This document shows positions 33,821 through 44,928 of a stretch of 64,000 nucleotides of DNA, piece by piece. Position numbers and translations under genes: made by a program. The stretch lies in NCBI GenBank assembly GCA_022496805.1, contig CM040106.1, positions 7,936,001-8,000,000 of the forward strand, in the 5' to 3' direction. The stretch comes from Pohlia nutans (taxonomy: Eukaryota; Streptophyta; Bryopsida; Bryales; Mniaceae). Every line of letters starts with the position of its first letter. Position 1 is the first letter of the stretch. The notes under the pieces were generated by a model, which was not told where the DNA came from, did not search any database, and saw nothing but the letters and a program-made list of their open reading frames with translations.

Positions 33821-34130
33821 AGAGATACAACTCCAATTCCGAAAGTTGTATCCGAACTGTGATGGGTATTTCCCATCTACAAACAGAGATAGAATTGCAA
33901 TTTTGAAGGCCCATCGTGATGGGTATTTCCCGGTCGCACCAATTGAAAGACAAAACAGAGATACAATTGCAGTAGTGAAAGGTCTAGGATGATGAGTATT
34001 GCCCAGCCATACTAGAAGATGCAAATCCAATTTTGAGAGCCTACAGTGATGAGTATTGCCCAGCCACAAACAGAGATAAAACATCAATTTTGAAAGCTCT
34101 ACCATGATGAGTATATCCTAGCCCGCACTA
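33821..34130. repeat. Tandem repeat, about 62-bp unit, five copies
   Basis: Units contain ACAGAGATA, CAATTTTGAAAG and TGATG(A/G)GTATT(G/T)CCC in fixed order. It gives rise to a repetitive, probably spurious frame on the minus strand. Confidence 0.85.
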
Positions 34131-35055
34131 CCGCTTCAACAATGGCAAGCTTTAAGCGTCCAGATAGATAGATAGAAACTCCGGACCTCTTTCGACGTCG
34201 GTGTGAATAAAGTGTTTGTTCATCTTGATAATGAGTCGATGCCCACCGGACAAAGGGACATTATTTAAGTGTCCACTCTACAATTACCCTATCAAATCTC
34301 ATAAATTCTTCGCATTTTCAAATACATAATATCTTCCGGTTATGTTTCTCACACAAGGTATTGATAAACCGATTTACCGTGAATTTTTCATAATTGTTTA
34401 TATAAAAATAAATTTTATAAGATTTTTCAAAGATTTTTTCTTGTAAAATTCATCGTAATTACAAAAATGCTAAGACTAGTATGAATTTTTTAGGGACAAT
34501 GTATATAATAGTGATAAACAACATGTAAGTGGCATGCTTCATGAGTTTCCACGAAAATAAATTGGATAGAAAATAGATTGTGCACTATATATCGGAATTT
34601 TTGGGTTTGTAGATTTAATAAAAAGAAAATTTTAACAATTTTGAAGAATGGTAAATTGGACTACAAAGTGGAAGTTAGCCCCCACACTTTCTTAGTTGGG
34701 ACCATTTTCACTTGAAATTAGGAACCACATGAAAATGATCGTTTCATTAGAGAATGATCAACTAAAACGTCGCCCCACAAGGCTCTTCGCACGCTGAACC
34801 AAAAAGCCCAAATTGACCTTCATGTTTGTTATACGGTAGTAGTTTTGAATTGGTTCTATTACACTTCCTTTCATTCAAATTCATTTGTCTTTTGATCTAC
34901 ACATGCCATGTTCTTCATTGATTCCAATGATATAAAATCTTGTCCTGCCTTAATTATTTTTTTCACACTAAAATCAATTGAATAAATCATTTCAAATCTA
35001 TGAATCTTTGAGTGTCCTTTCAAAGATTAAAGGTTAAAAAGTCAACCTTCCAACT
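34131..35055. other. AT-rich non-coding DNA
   Basis: No supported gene or repeat. Confidence 0.5.
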
Positions 35056-35306
35056 CGGGGAGGTCACTTCTAAATATTGCGTAACAACGTGCGAACAAAG
35101 ATAGCGTCCAAATAAATCTTTGAAGATAATTTCTATAAATGATTTACATCAATATAGGATGCTTGCAATTCATTACAAATATAAAAAATGAGAATATTTT
35201 TGAAATATTAATAATTATAGTAATACTTATTTTTAAAATTTAGGGTACTTTTAAATACCCTTTGTTCACACGTGATACTCAAAAGATACAAAGAGTGACC
35301 TCCTCG
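35056..35306. mobile_element. Short TIR element (GGGAGGTCACT ends)
   Basis: Inverted termini CGGGGAGGTCACT and CGAGGAGGTCACT about 250 bp apart. Same terminal family as 32,595-32,854. A single similar end lies at about 17,390. Confidence 0.55.
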
Positions 35307-35849
35307 AGCCTTTCAAAATCTAAACTTCCTATAACTTTATTTATTAGTGAAGGTTCGTGCAGATTCACATAAACTTAAGCACACAATGAAAGGTTTGGGA
35401 ATTATGGTCATTATTGAACACGTTTACCATAATCACAAGGATTAAAGAAAAGGAGGTGCCAATTAAATTAGGAAATTTTGTAATTTTTAAAAATCATACA
35501 TAAAAAACATACAAACTTTGGTCGGAGCAAATTTTGGATGTAATTGCCATATCGTATGTAATGCAATTGTAGAAGTATTGCGACCATGTGATGTATGTAA
35601 ATGTTGCAAACATACATCTTACTCACGCTTTTGATGTCCACCTTCAAAAGCCCAAAAACATAACCCGTTGATGATTCCTTTGTATGTCATTCGCGTATGT
35701 TGCACTTGTATACAAGACATGTTGAGTCAACAAGTACTGCAATCGTACGAAATGCATACAAAAAAACATACGTAGAACATACATCAACACTTTGAAAAAC
35801 AAAACATATCAAAAACATTGAAAAAACATGATTTGCCAAGTTTGTGATG

Positions 35850-36645
35850 CAAGCGTCAATCATAGAGAAGTTCATTGAAGACGTTGGATCACAGAACGTG
35901 GTCCAAATTGCAACAGACAACGCATCAGTCATGAAGGCTGTAGCGGATATCGTGACAAACAAATATGACCACATATATTTTCAAAGGTGTGTTGTTCATG
36001 CAATGAACCTGTTATTGGGGGACATCGCGAAGGCAAAGTGGATAACTCAGGTATTGAAGAAGGCCCGGACGATCGTGACGTTTATAAAGAGGAGACACAT
36101 GCCTCTTACAGTATTCCGAAAGCAGGAGAAGAAGTTCAGCCTAGTATTGGCAGGGAAAAGTAGATTTGGATCAAACTTCATGATGGTGGATCGATTACTC
36201 GAAGTGAGACAGGCCTTAGAGTAGTCAGTTGTGGACAAACAGTGGACGTCTTATGGTGTCACACTCCGAGACAAAACAAAGAATAAAGCGCGCACTATGT
36301 CTTGAGATGTGAGAAGGAACATTCTGGACGATCACTTTTGGCAACGATGTACTAACTTTCAGGGGGTGGTTGCATCGTTGATGTATGCATTGCGGGATTT
36401 TGATAGTGGGGTACCTGGTATGGGCAAAATTCGACACATCTTTTGCAATGTGGAGAAACACATTGAAAGGGTGAGGGATGAGTTCTTTACATTTGACGGT
36501 GGAGAAAGCATTGATGTGGAGAAGCACTTCCGCGACCGATGGGCATTGGTCAGAACGGATTTACACGATGTGGATGCACTTTTGAATCCTTATTTGCTAC
36601 ACGATAAGGAACTGGTAGACGACTTAGATGCCATTACAGCATGCA
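35850..36645 (+). pseudogene. hAT transposase, second part (DUF659 catalytic region)
   Basis: The frame begins IIEKFIEDVGSQNVVQIATD followed by NAS, then CVVHAMNLLLGDIAK, the typical DUF659 sequence around a catalytic Asp of hAT transposases. It continues with KWITQVLKKARTIVTFIKRR and NFMMVDRLLEVRQALE. An in-frame TAG (36,222-36,224, Gln expected) and TGA (36,303-36,305, from CGA or TGG) interrupt it. The frame then runs on with NILDDHFWQRCTNFQGVVAS and similar. The hAT C-terminal dimerisation region is absent: the sequence changes at about 36,645 into an antisense fragment of another gene. Confidence 0.85.
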
Positions 36646-36649
36646 AGCT

Positions 36650-37212
36650 TGCTAGTCTCTCTCTAGCATCGCTCCAATTCCTCCCGGTTTGGGACCGCCT
36701 CCCTCTTCAATTTCCGGACTAGATACAGATACTCGCGCACCGCCGTGCTCCTAAAAGGCACTCCCGACCCCTCACATCGCTACACATAGCGGACGGTACC
36801 GCCTCTCTACCGCCTCAATGGCCTCTTTGATGGGTTGGAGGAAAGCCCCTTTCGGTTCAGCGAGGACCGTTACCTCCTCCACCGCCACCCGGATTGGCTC
36901 TTGTGCCCGGTTGGGCTCCTTTGTCCGGTTTGGCTCCTCTGCCCGGTTGGGCTCCTTTGTATGGTTTGGCTCCTTTGCCCGCTTGGGCTTTTCTGTCTTC
37001 AGTTCGTCCTCCTCCGGTCTTCACTTCCTTTGCCTTGGCGCCTTCACTTTGAAATTCTTTGTGCTGAGGCTGGTCCTTGGCTTTAGATCATCCCAGGAAC
37101 CCGGACCATTTACCAGAGTCGTCTTCATCTGGGTCTTCATCTTCTTCCGGGGAGGGCTGACGATTTGCACATCGTCATTGTCATCGTCATCATCTCTCCG
37201 GATGATATGCTA
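36650..37212 (-). pseudogene. Fragment related to the linker of the 42.5-52 kb gene
   Basis: Read on the minus strand from 37,212 it gives a run of Asp residues, then VQIVSPPRKKMKTQMKTTLV. This matches the plus-strand gene at about 43,770-43,860 (IQVLTRPRKKLKSRMKTTPV). It then diverges into a Lys/Glu/Pro/Asn repeat (E-P-N-[RH]-[AT]-[KEQ] units) and a short helical part. A TAG lies between. It is a truncated relative joined tail-to-tail with the hAT remnant. Confidence 0.6.
36896..36985. repeat. 18-bp minisatellite, five units
   Basis: GGCTCCTTTGCCCGGTTG-type units in perfect 18-bp register. Minus-strand translation gives repeated [K/E/Q]-E-P-N-[RH]-[AT]. Confidence 0.9.
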
Positions 37213-38968
37213 TTTATAGTCACCTCTTGTAATCAATATCATATTTTTGATTCTATCTCTAAGAACCCAATTACCAAAATTCTCTAGTGTTTTCCATGCT
37301 ACAATGTTGTCAATGTTCTTCTCTAACGCACCCAATGAACTCCACTTTTATGAACATGATGTCCTCCCTGCATAGCATAATAATGAAAATTTGTTAAATC
37401 ACAGGCATGTTAGGAATAATCTGTATGTATGGAACAAAAGCAGAATTATCTACCATAACGCAACTTCTGATCATATGTACGCTTCCGCACTCATACTCTC
37501 CATGCACTGAGACTAAAATGGGTATAACATATTGTTTTCTTCTCCACAAATTTTTGACTAGCTTCAATTGCCACATCCGTTGCCGTGACGGTGTGCCGCA
37601 TGGAAACGATCATAACTGACTAGTCTTTGTTCTTCATTCACAGCCATGACCCCGGACATCTCCCTTCAAACCCTAAATCCATTTGCTGATGTACATCTGC
37701 AAAGACTAACTCCCATAAGAACAGGTTCAGTTAATGATTTCTTCCCAGCATGATGCTTTTACCAAATTTTGATTATCGCATTCTTCTTTTCAATACATCT
37801 GTAGCCAAAAAAATGCCACTCAGGAACAATGTTGTATGTCATAATCCACATATCGTGAAGTTAAGTTCCACATGGATTTATACTTGAGTCATATGCTGCA
37901 CAAACATCACTGTTGCGTAAACAACGGTCACTCCATGCCTGTCTTGGTTAGTATTTGCACTTCAGTCCATTTGCCAGTCTCTCTCCAGGTTCGGACGACT
38001 AATACTGTAGAATTCCGCCCTGCATCATACACACAGTTCAGTATTCATGCACAGCTGTCGTGTTTAATGTAGCATATACCATTCATCTGCACAGTAAGTA
38101 TCCAACAATGTCATCGTCTCAAACCCCCAATCCTTAATAAACCCCATTCATTCTCCTTAGATATACCCAGCATTGTCATCATGACATGTTCAGATCAAAG
38201 GGTATACCATTCCTATATAACATACTATTGTCACTTACCAAAATCGCTGCGGTCCAGCCGTCCTTTCATTGTAATTCAGGGGGTCTTTGCACTGTTCGAA
38301 CCCCTCTTCTGGACAACTTACCAACACCCACTACATATAATACAGATCGTGTCACAATGTTTCCACCATGTCCCCGTCATTGCAATGCCATGTATGCATG
38401 TATTCAAGCCTACATCGGTCAGAGTACACTACCTCGTCCTTGCATCACTTTAACTACCGTAATGTTCTCATGGTGGTCACGCCTCTATTGCTGGCACAGA
38501 TTGAATAGCTTCTAACTCTTGCACTGTATCCGATGCTCTTTATCTGTCCACCCTCAACACACGTCCAATCTTCTGTTAGTAGCTCATCAAGCAAACACTT
38601 GCATCTTATACACTTAAAAATATGTATATTTACTACGGACTTCTGCATGTTTTGTGTAATCACGTACAACATGTACCGATACATTTACAAAAAATCAAGA
38701 AAATGAAATTGCAAACACAGACAGTACCTTCTATTGGCCATCCTTGTGAGTTGCAATGCTCACTCACTGTTTCTGTTCAAACCACGGTTAACATGCCAGC
38801 AACATGGCCATATAGTATATCGCGTTTTTCATACATCACTTACCTTTATCATGTCTTTCATCGCGTATCTTACATGTACAACACATCAGTAATTTTATAC
38901 ATTTTTCATGACAGTACTTGTGACAAGTGCCAATAGTTACAAAACTACAAGAGAACACGATCCATAAC
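37213..38968. other. Non-coding spacer
   Basis: Pyrimidine-biased sequence with many short frames and no domain or splice support. It may be intron or spacer of the minus-strand locus that continues at 40.6-42 kb beyond the Tc1-like insertion. Confidence 0.4.
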
Positions 38969-38970
38969 TA

Positions 38971-40564
38971 CAGTGGTCAGCGCAAATGTTTGAACAACGA
39001 GTGATATTTCCGTAATAGAAAGAGCAGTGATCAAAAAGTCAACTTGTAGGGGATTTTTTGGCTTGCATTAATGACAAAGAACACATGGCATCTAATTATC
39101 ACCATATCTTTTGAAATTAGCCACATAGAAGCTCTCCAAAACAAAATATGCACACAAGTTGTGCACACCACCACCATCTCAATGCTAATATTGCTTTCAA
39201 GATTTCATGTGCAACAACTTTTAGAGTTTGAGAGAGGTTTCCTGTGACTCATAGTGGCTCCTAGAAGATGTGAGAGTGAGAGAAAGGCGGTTTTGGAGAT
39301 TCACAAGCGAGGCAATTCCTATGGTCAAATTTCAGCACTATTGGGTGTTCCTCGAAGTACTTGCAGTGATATAGTACGAAGATTTGGTGAGAGAGGGAGT
39401 GTGAAAGACAAAGAATTCTTGATGAGCGCGAAGATCGTGATATTGTGAGGAAGTTAAACAATCAAAGTACTAGTACTGCTGCAGCTATGGGAAGAGAGTT
39501 AAGGTCTATGGGCATGCAATTGAGTGATGATACAGTTAGAAGGAGTCTTCAGAGGCAAGGCGTGCAAGCATGTTTGAAGGTCAAGAAGCGACTTTTGACT
39601 AAGAAGCATCGGCGACCACGTTTTCAATGGGCAAAGAAGTGTAATCATTTCACTTGGGAAGATTGGAGTTTTTTCATCTTCTCTGATGAGTCAAAATTCA
39701 ACCTCTTTGGCTCAGATGGACAACAATATTGATGGAGAAAGAGTAGAGAAAGTCTTTTAGAGCAGCATGTGCAACATACAGTTAAACATGGGGGAGGAAG
39801 TATAATGTTTTGGAGTTGCATGAGTTGGGAAGGAGTTGATAAGCTTCATTTGATTGAAGGGAATATGGATAGATACATATATCGAGAGATTTTGGAGACA
39901 AAACTCATGGAGACTATATGCATGCAAGTTTAGGGGAAGAGAGTGTCATTTTTCAGCACGATAATGATCCAAAGCATACTGCAAATTATGTTGTAGATTG
40001 GTTGCTTGCACAAAAGTTCAAGCTTATTTGGCATCCACCACAATCTCCCGACCTCAATCCTATAGAACACCTTTGGAATGAAGTAGATCGTCGCATGAGA
40101 AGGTCTGAGAGGAAACCTACTAGCAAGAGTGATTTATGGGAGAAGATACAAGAAATTTGGTATAGTATTGGAGTTGATGTTGTTAGTAAGTTGATATGCT
40201 CTATGCCTCAACGAGCTACTGATGTTTATAAAGAAAAAGGTGGCTACACTTGGTGGTAGTCATTTGGATTGCTTAGACATTGCATTCTTGAGTTGTAAAG
40301 TCATTTTGTAGCTTGTACTTTTATTTTATACAAGTAATGCACAATGTTTCTAGTTCTTGCAAAAAGAATTGTACATCTTAGTTGTATATTTGAATTAAAC
40401 TAAATTTTTTGGGTTCACATTTCAACTTCAAAAGTTGTACTATATATTTGTTGCAACTTTTTGCTCATATAAACTTTTACATTCAATTTTATGATGTGAT
40501 CTGTATAATGGTAGAAAATTCTTTCAAATAGCTTCCTCTGTACGACTATTTATGCTAGCCATTG
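38971..40564 (+). mobile_element. Tc1-like (DD34E) transposon
   Basis: Flanked by TA on both sides (38,969-38,970 and 40,565-40,566). The left end CAGTGGTCAGCGCAAAT is matched in inverse on the right by CAATGGCTAGCATAAAT. All five differences in these 17 bases are transitions. It is 1594 bp long with one transposase gene, the normal layout of Tc1/mariner elements. Confidence 0.88.
39254..40259 (+). pseudogene. Tc1-like transposase
   Basis: The N-terminal helix-turn-helix region (ERKAVLEIHKRGNSYGQISA) starts at a GTG (39,254) where an ATG may have been lost. A frameshift at about 39,445 leads into a second HTH-like part and the first catalytic Asp (FIFSDESKFNLFG). A TGA near 39,730 replaces the Trp expected after Q-Y. 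Another frameshift at about 39,925 leads to QHDNDPKHTANYVV and PDLNPIEHLWNEV. There are 34 residues between the second Asp and the Glu, i.e. DD34E as in the Tc1 group, not the DD39D of plant mariner-like elements. It ends YTWW-TAG. The catalytic triad is intact but the ORF is broken. Confidence 0.88.
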
Positions 40565-41167
40565 TATACCTTTCACATTACAGACAATTACCACTACCGT
40601 AGTCATTGGTATGTGTGCTTCAAAAGACACACCAGATGCGTTCGTCATTGCACACTTCCACACATGAATTCTGAGTACATACAATTCTATCTCCCAGTGC
40701 CGATACTCCCTCTTGACCCGTAACAAAAAAACAAAAAATCCAACAACTGTGTGTTTTGCTATCTGCACCCCCGGTAGTATTGTACTCGTATACTTCGTCG
40801 CCTTTTCATTCCACCTCTTCCATCCACTTCTGCTTTTCAAATAAAAATCAATTGCTTCACGCTTGACCTGCTCATAGTCGCGTATCATTTCCATTACATG
40901 CACACGCCACACTCCCATGACCTGTAACACTGACACCGTGCACGCCTATTTCACATGACTTGCAATTCTCTTTTACAGATCTTCAGGCTTACCTGACCAA
41001 CTTCACACCATCACGCAAAACATATGAAAAAATACATATCTAATTATTAGCATTTTCATAAGCCTATCACAGCACATTGAAGATAATTTGTAAAGATTCA
41101 GAGTATCCACATATGATCACACAAATTGTTAGTGTGTAAAATACTCGCCTACTTTCGCTCAATGGTG

Positions 41168-41354
41168 CTACCTTTGACGTTTTGATCCCTTTCCACTTTC
41201 AGCTTTCAAGCGCTCAATTTCCGCCTGCAATTCCTTGATAATTTTGTCATTCGCTATTTCATCCACTGCGTGGCTGCTCAAACGTTGTTTTCTTGATGAA
41301 CTCGCCCCTGTTCCCATTGTGCTATTACGCTTCTGCAACCCATTCCGATGTTTC
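41168..41354 (-). pseudogene. Terminal coiled-coil exon
   Basis: After a TTTTTTCGTAG acceptor the exon reads K-H-R-N-G-L-Q, then a Ser/Lys-rich stretch and the heptad-like KIIKELQAEIERLKAES, ending in basic residues and TAG. It probably belongs with the methyltransferase-like exon upstream at 41,708-42,036. Function unknown. Confidence 0.4.
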
Positions 41355-41707
41355 CTACGAAAAAACAAATCATCCACCAAACGACGTTCACGGATTACAT
41401 AAACGGTTTGTTCATTACAAAGCATCACAAAATCCATGCTTTGTTAAAATCTACAAGTTATTGAACCAGTGCATGTAAACAAAAGCGGTACTAATGCATG
41501 ATTAATGAGCTTACTTAACATGCCATCATTGACATTTTCCATTTCCCACTTGTATGTTAATTCCACCCACGGACACAAAACATGACGACACATGCTACCT
41601 TTTTTAAACTTCCATAAAAAAAAATTTCATGCATTTACTTTCCATATGAAGTTGTGCATTAGTGCTACTTCATCATAAAAATAATATACGAAATGTGGAG
41701 ACATTAC

Positions 41708-42036
41708 GGATTCTCTGGATTTGACAAATGCATTGAGTTTATCACAATCCACTCTTCAAGAATCTTCAATCTTGACTTCTTGAGGAGCTTTATGATTTCT
41801 TGCTTGGCCTCCTCTCTATCCAGGTAAACTATAAGAAAAGCACCATCGTCGTGAAGGTAGCTTAGTTGAATAGTCATTGAACAACGGAGGAACTTTGGAT
41901 TGAGTGCATTCCAATCAGGTACTTGAGTTGGAGAATCAAAGACTCCAAGGACGCTCATGCCATCCGGATAATTGACAATGACGACGTCACAAGCCGCCTT
42001 CTTTTCGACCTTCCACAATGTTCGCTGGCCACAAGC
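41708..42036 (-). pseudogene. Methyltransferase-like exon
   Basis: Bounded by a TTCTTAG acceptor (42,037) and a GTAATG donor (41,706). The frame contains CDVVIVNYPDG, which resembles motif IV ([DN]PP[YWF]) of amino-methyltransferases. It continues with LSYLHDDGAFLIVYLD and KKSRLKILEEWIVINS, the order of strands and helices that follow motif IV in Rossmann methyltransferases. No SAM-binding motif I (G-x-G) is seen; it should lie upstream. The assignment is by pattern only. A similar order (WPPHWLVICHCMNEN) occurs in the plus-strand gene at 47,300. Confidence 0.35.
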
Positions 42037-42559
42037 CTAAGAAAAAGAGGTTAGAAAACAATTAAGTTGAGAAATACAAGAAATTGGAAATGGACTAGTG
42101 CTGCCGTCTCTGAGAATTTCCGGGTAAGTTGCATACCCGGTGGTTAGGTCTTTACAAAGTGACAAAAGTTTTCCCTAACGGATTGCTCCAATTGGAGGAT
42201 TTAGAGGGCATGTAGATGGATACCCGGGTAAATGGATCCCGGGTAAAGAAGTACTATCCGGAATCCTGATCTGCGGAAGAAACTTTGGATGGAGATTCTT
42301 CCCCACGCTAGGTTTTGTAGAATTAGTGTTCGCGGGGACGCTCACATTTGAAAAAGGAGTAATGTCAAACCTCGTTTTTTTCAAAAATAGGCAGTTAGGG
42401 TTTTTAGGGCAGCTTAGTAGCCGCAGCCGCCATAAATAGGTGAAGTAGTGGCCATAATGGCCCATCTACTTATTTTGTGAGAAGTGGCGCTCGCACGCGC
42501 CCGAAAGCGTTTATTGGGGCTCGGATTGGCGGCGGGTTTCCGGTAGGGTTAGTGATCGG
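42037..42559. other. Spacer between divergent fragments
   Basis: Contains several CCCGGGTA/TACCCGG motifs (about 42,120-42,250) and a 96-codon minus frame without recognisable features. It could hold the promoter of the plus-strand gene. Confidence 0.35.
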
Positions 42560-44029
42560 ATGGGCAACCCGGTAGAAATGGACAGGTCTCTAGAGGACCC
42601 GACCGCGATTAAAGCATTAAACAGGGCCGCCTTAAATTGGGCGACCCATTGTTCATTTCAACACAGCTTGTCGAGCCCTCCTAGACGTCAGGTTTTTGTC
42701 TTTCCGGATTGCCTTAGTGTAGAGAGTGCACGACCGGGAAAGGAAGAGCGTGATAGACGGAGGCATAGGTGGAGCACGCGCGTCGGTAGAGTACAGCGCA
42801 CATGGTCAGTAGAGATGCCAAAGAAGGGCGAGTGGACGCTTGGGATCAAAATCTCGGAAAAAAAGGTGTGTCCGGCTATTCCGGGGGACCCGAGACATTT
42901 GGAGCAGTTGCGCGAGGATCTCGCTATTGTTGGGTGCGAGGAGCTGCTGTACATGCCGTGGGATATCCAGGATACCGGAGTCCTGGAGGAGCTGGTCGGG
43001 GGAAACATGAAGGAGGAGTTCCAGAAGAGCGCTATCTAAGGAAGCCGGATGGTTGGACCGTGGACCACTGGTGCACAACCTACCAATTCCCGGACAGCCA
43101 GTGGGGCTATGACAAGAACGGGCGAGGGGATGCAGATTGGGTGAAGGACCGGTTCACCAGCCTCTCGGAGAAGGACGGATTCCGAGTGGAGGATTGCCGG
43201 ATAGGCCGGGAGAATCGACTGTTGCAGTTTTTGGTGCCCATCTTCAACCCGGATAAGCCTACTTCGATCGTCATCAAGCTGGCAAAATGTATCTATGCTG
43301 CTTTGCTGCACGAGAAGAAGGTTGCGTAAAGGATGATCGTCCACGAGATGGCGAAGAAGGAGGCGCTCGAAATTGGAGGGGCCAAAGGTTGTCGTCCCAA
43401 CCCCTTTCTATATCATATGTATTCTCATTATAAATGTCTCACAGATAGGGAGAGGGTGAGGTTGGAGAAGCGCCCGGCGCTGGTTGACCGGAACCCAGCC
43501 GGCAAACGAACTGACCATATGGAAGAAAAGGCGAATCCGGACGAGGATGCAAGCGGGGACGAGGGAGACTATGCGGCTGAGCAGGGCAACCGGAGCGCAC
43601 CGGAAGGGCAGGAGGCGTCCCAACTAGAAGAAGACGAAGGAGGTAACTAGAGCGCACAACGGGAGAGCAGGAGGGTCAGGACCGGGAAGAACCAGAGAAG
43701 AGGGGCCCACCCCGCGCGCGTACCAGGGGACAACACAAGAAGAAGAGGAAAAACATCGTTAGGAGCGAGAGAGAGGAGGACGATGACGAAATCCAGGTCC
43801 TCACCCGTCCCCGGAAGAAGCTGAAATCCCGGATGAAGACAACTCCCGTAAACAGTAGGGGCTCCCGGGATGATCCGGTATTTGAGAATGTAAAAGATGG
43901 TTTGTTTTACATTATAAGTGGGCAATATTCTGTGGCGGCTGCAAAGAAACTGTTGGCACTTGACTCACTGGATCCCGAGCGCAAGAAGAAGGTCAAGACT
44001 TGGCGGTGTGACTTTGTGTGGACTGAGAA
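42560..44029 (+). pseudogene. Large TE-nested gene, 5' part (N-domain, acidic linker, ParB-like start)
   Basis: The first ATG is at 42,560. A charged N-terminus is followed by a globular domain (about 42,830-43,430: GCEELLYMPWDIQDTG, WTVDHWCTTYQFPDSQWGYD, KLAKCIYAALLHEKKVA) read across a frameshift near 43,035 and a TAA near 43,328. A Lys/Glu/Asp linker covers about 43,450-43,850. Then comes GLFYIISGQYSVAAAKKLL, whose G-Q-x-S-V-x-A-A-K core recalls the DGHHR...A-A motif of ParB/sulfiredoxin-fold domains. The frame stays open up to the CACTA insertion and resumes immediately after it. Function unknown; repetition of parts elsewhere in the window suggests a TE gene rather than a single-copy host gene. 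Confidence 0.5.
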
Positions 44030-44771
44030 CACTACCAGACATGGGTACCTTTATGACTGGGAGAATATGACTGGGGTGACAGGCGACTTTTGGCTGTCAC
44101 ATTCTGCGAGGGCAAAATTGTCGGCAGAAGCCAAATTAGACAATATGACTGGCAGTCATATTTTGCAGTCATATTTGCCACATGTACCGTATAAAGTGGG
44201 TGGAAGGGACGTATATCTTCGTAGGGAACGAGAGGGAACGAGTGGAAATGTTCTTGGAGAACGCCCAATCATATTTGTACGTCACTTTTTTCTCCTAGTC
44301 ATATTTTGCAGTCACATTTTTTCCTATTGTCGTATATTTTTTTTAGGGGCTGCCTAAGATTATAAACACTGCCTTAGACAGTTTACATGTATATAGGCCC
44401 TCTCAATCACTGTATAGTATGAGAATTTAGGGTATTCGTTTTATTGGGAGAATTTGTGTCCAAAATTGAGTAGTTTTTCATTTGTTTAGGGTAATTAGGA
44501 ATTGGCCATCTGTATTATTTTAATAATTGATGAGTAAATTATTTATTCACGCAATTCCATGGTGGAGCGGTTTAGGGTGGAGGTGGGGGTTTACATTGAG
44601 AAGGAATATGTGGAAGAATTATTACAGGTTTTATAATTGTGTCCATGCCTGTATGTAGTAGTAGTCGGCAACTAACGTGAGAAGTGTGGGGCTTATCGGT
44701 TTGGGAGGTTGAAATGAATGCGTGCTGCGTGGCCAAGACTTGAGGGTGCTAATTACACAATTTCGTGTGAA

Positions 44772-44778
<7 letters not shown>

Positions 44779-44861
<83 letters not shown>
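44779..44861. repeat. (TA)n microsatellite
   Basis: Almost perfect AT repeat of about 80 bp inside the CACTA element. Confidence 0.98.
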
Positions 44862-44863
<2 letters not shown>

Positions 44864-44928
44864 TATAAACATTGAGTAGAATGTTCACAACTGTAAATGA
44901 TTGAATGGGGACTCGGTCAATTCTGCTC

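Larger units (their letters stand above)
26646..35849. mobile_element. 9.2-kb segment splitting the hAT gene, with inverted ends
   Basis: The left end starts CATCACAAACTTG and the right end is its exact inverse. Similarity continues for at least 45 bp at about 75 percent. The dinucleotide CA flanks both sides. Removing the segment with one CA leaves the hAT frame open at the spacing expected for DUF659. It may be an inserted TIR element, perhaps Pack-MULE-like, that carries spliced exons. It is also possible that this is an enlarged hAT intron, but no GT-AG pair fits the frame. Confidence 0.45.

Noticed and set aside
33815..34105. 96-codon minus ORF
   Set aside because: It is generated by the 62-bp tandem repeat and has no splice or domain support.
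40550..40936. 128-codon minus ORF beside the Tc1 element
   Set aside because: No domain, splice support or coding composition; it lies in the same pyrimidine-biased spacer as 37.2-38.9 kb.
44631..44888. 85-codon minus ORF with Ile-Tyr repeats
   Set aside because: It is the translation of the (TA)n microsatellite.
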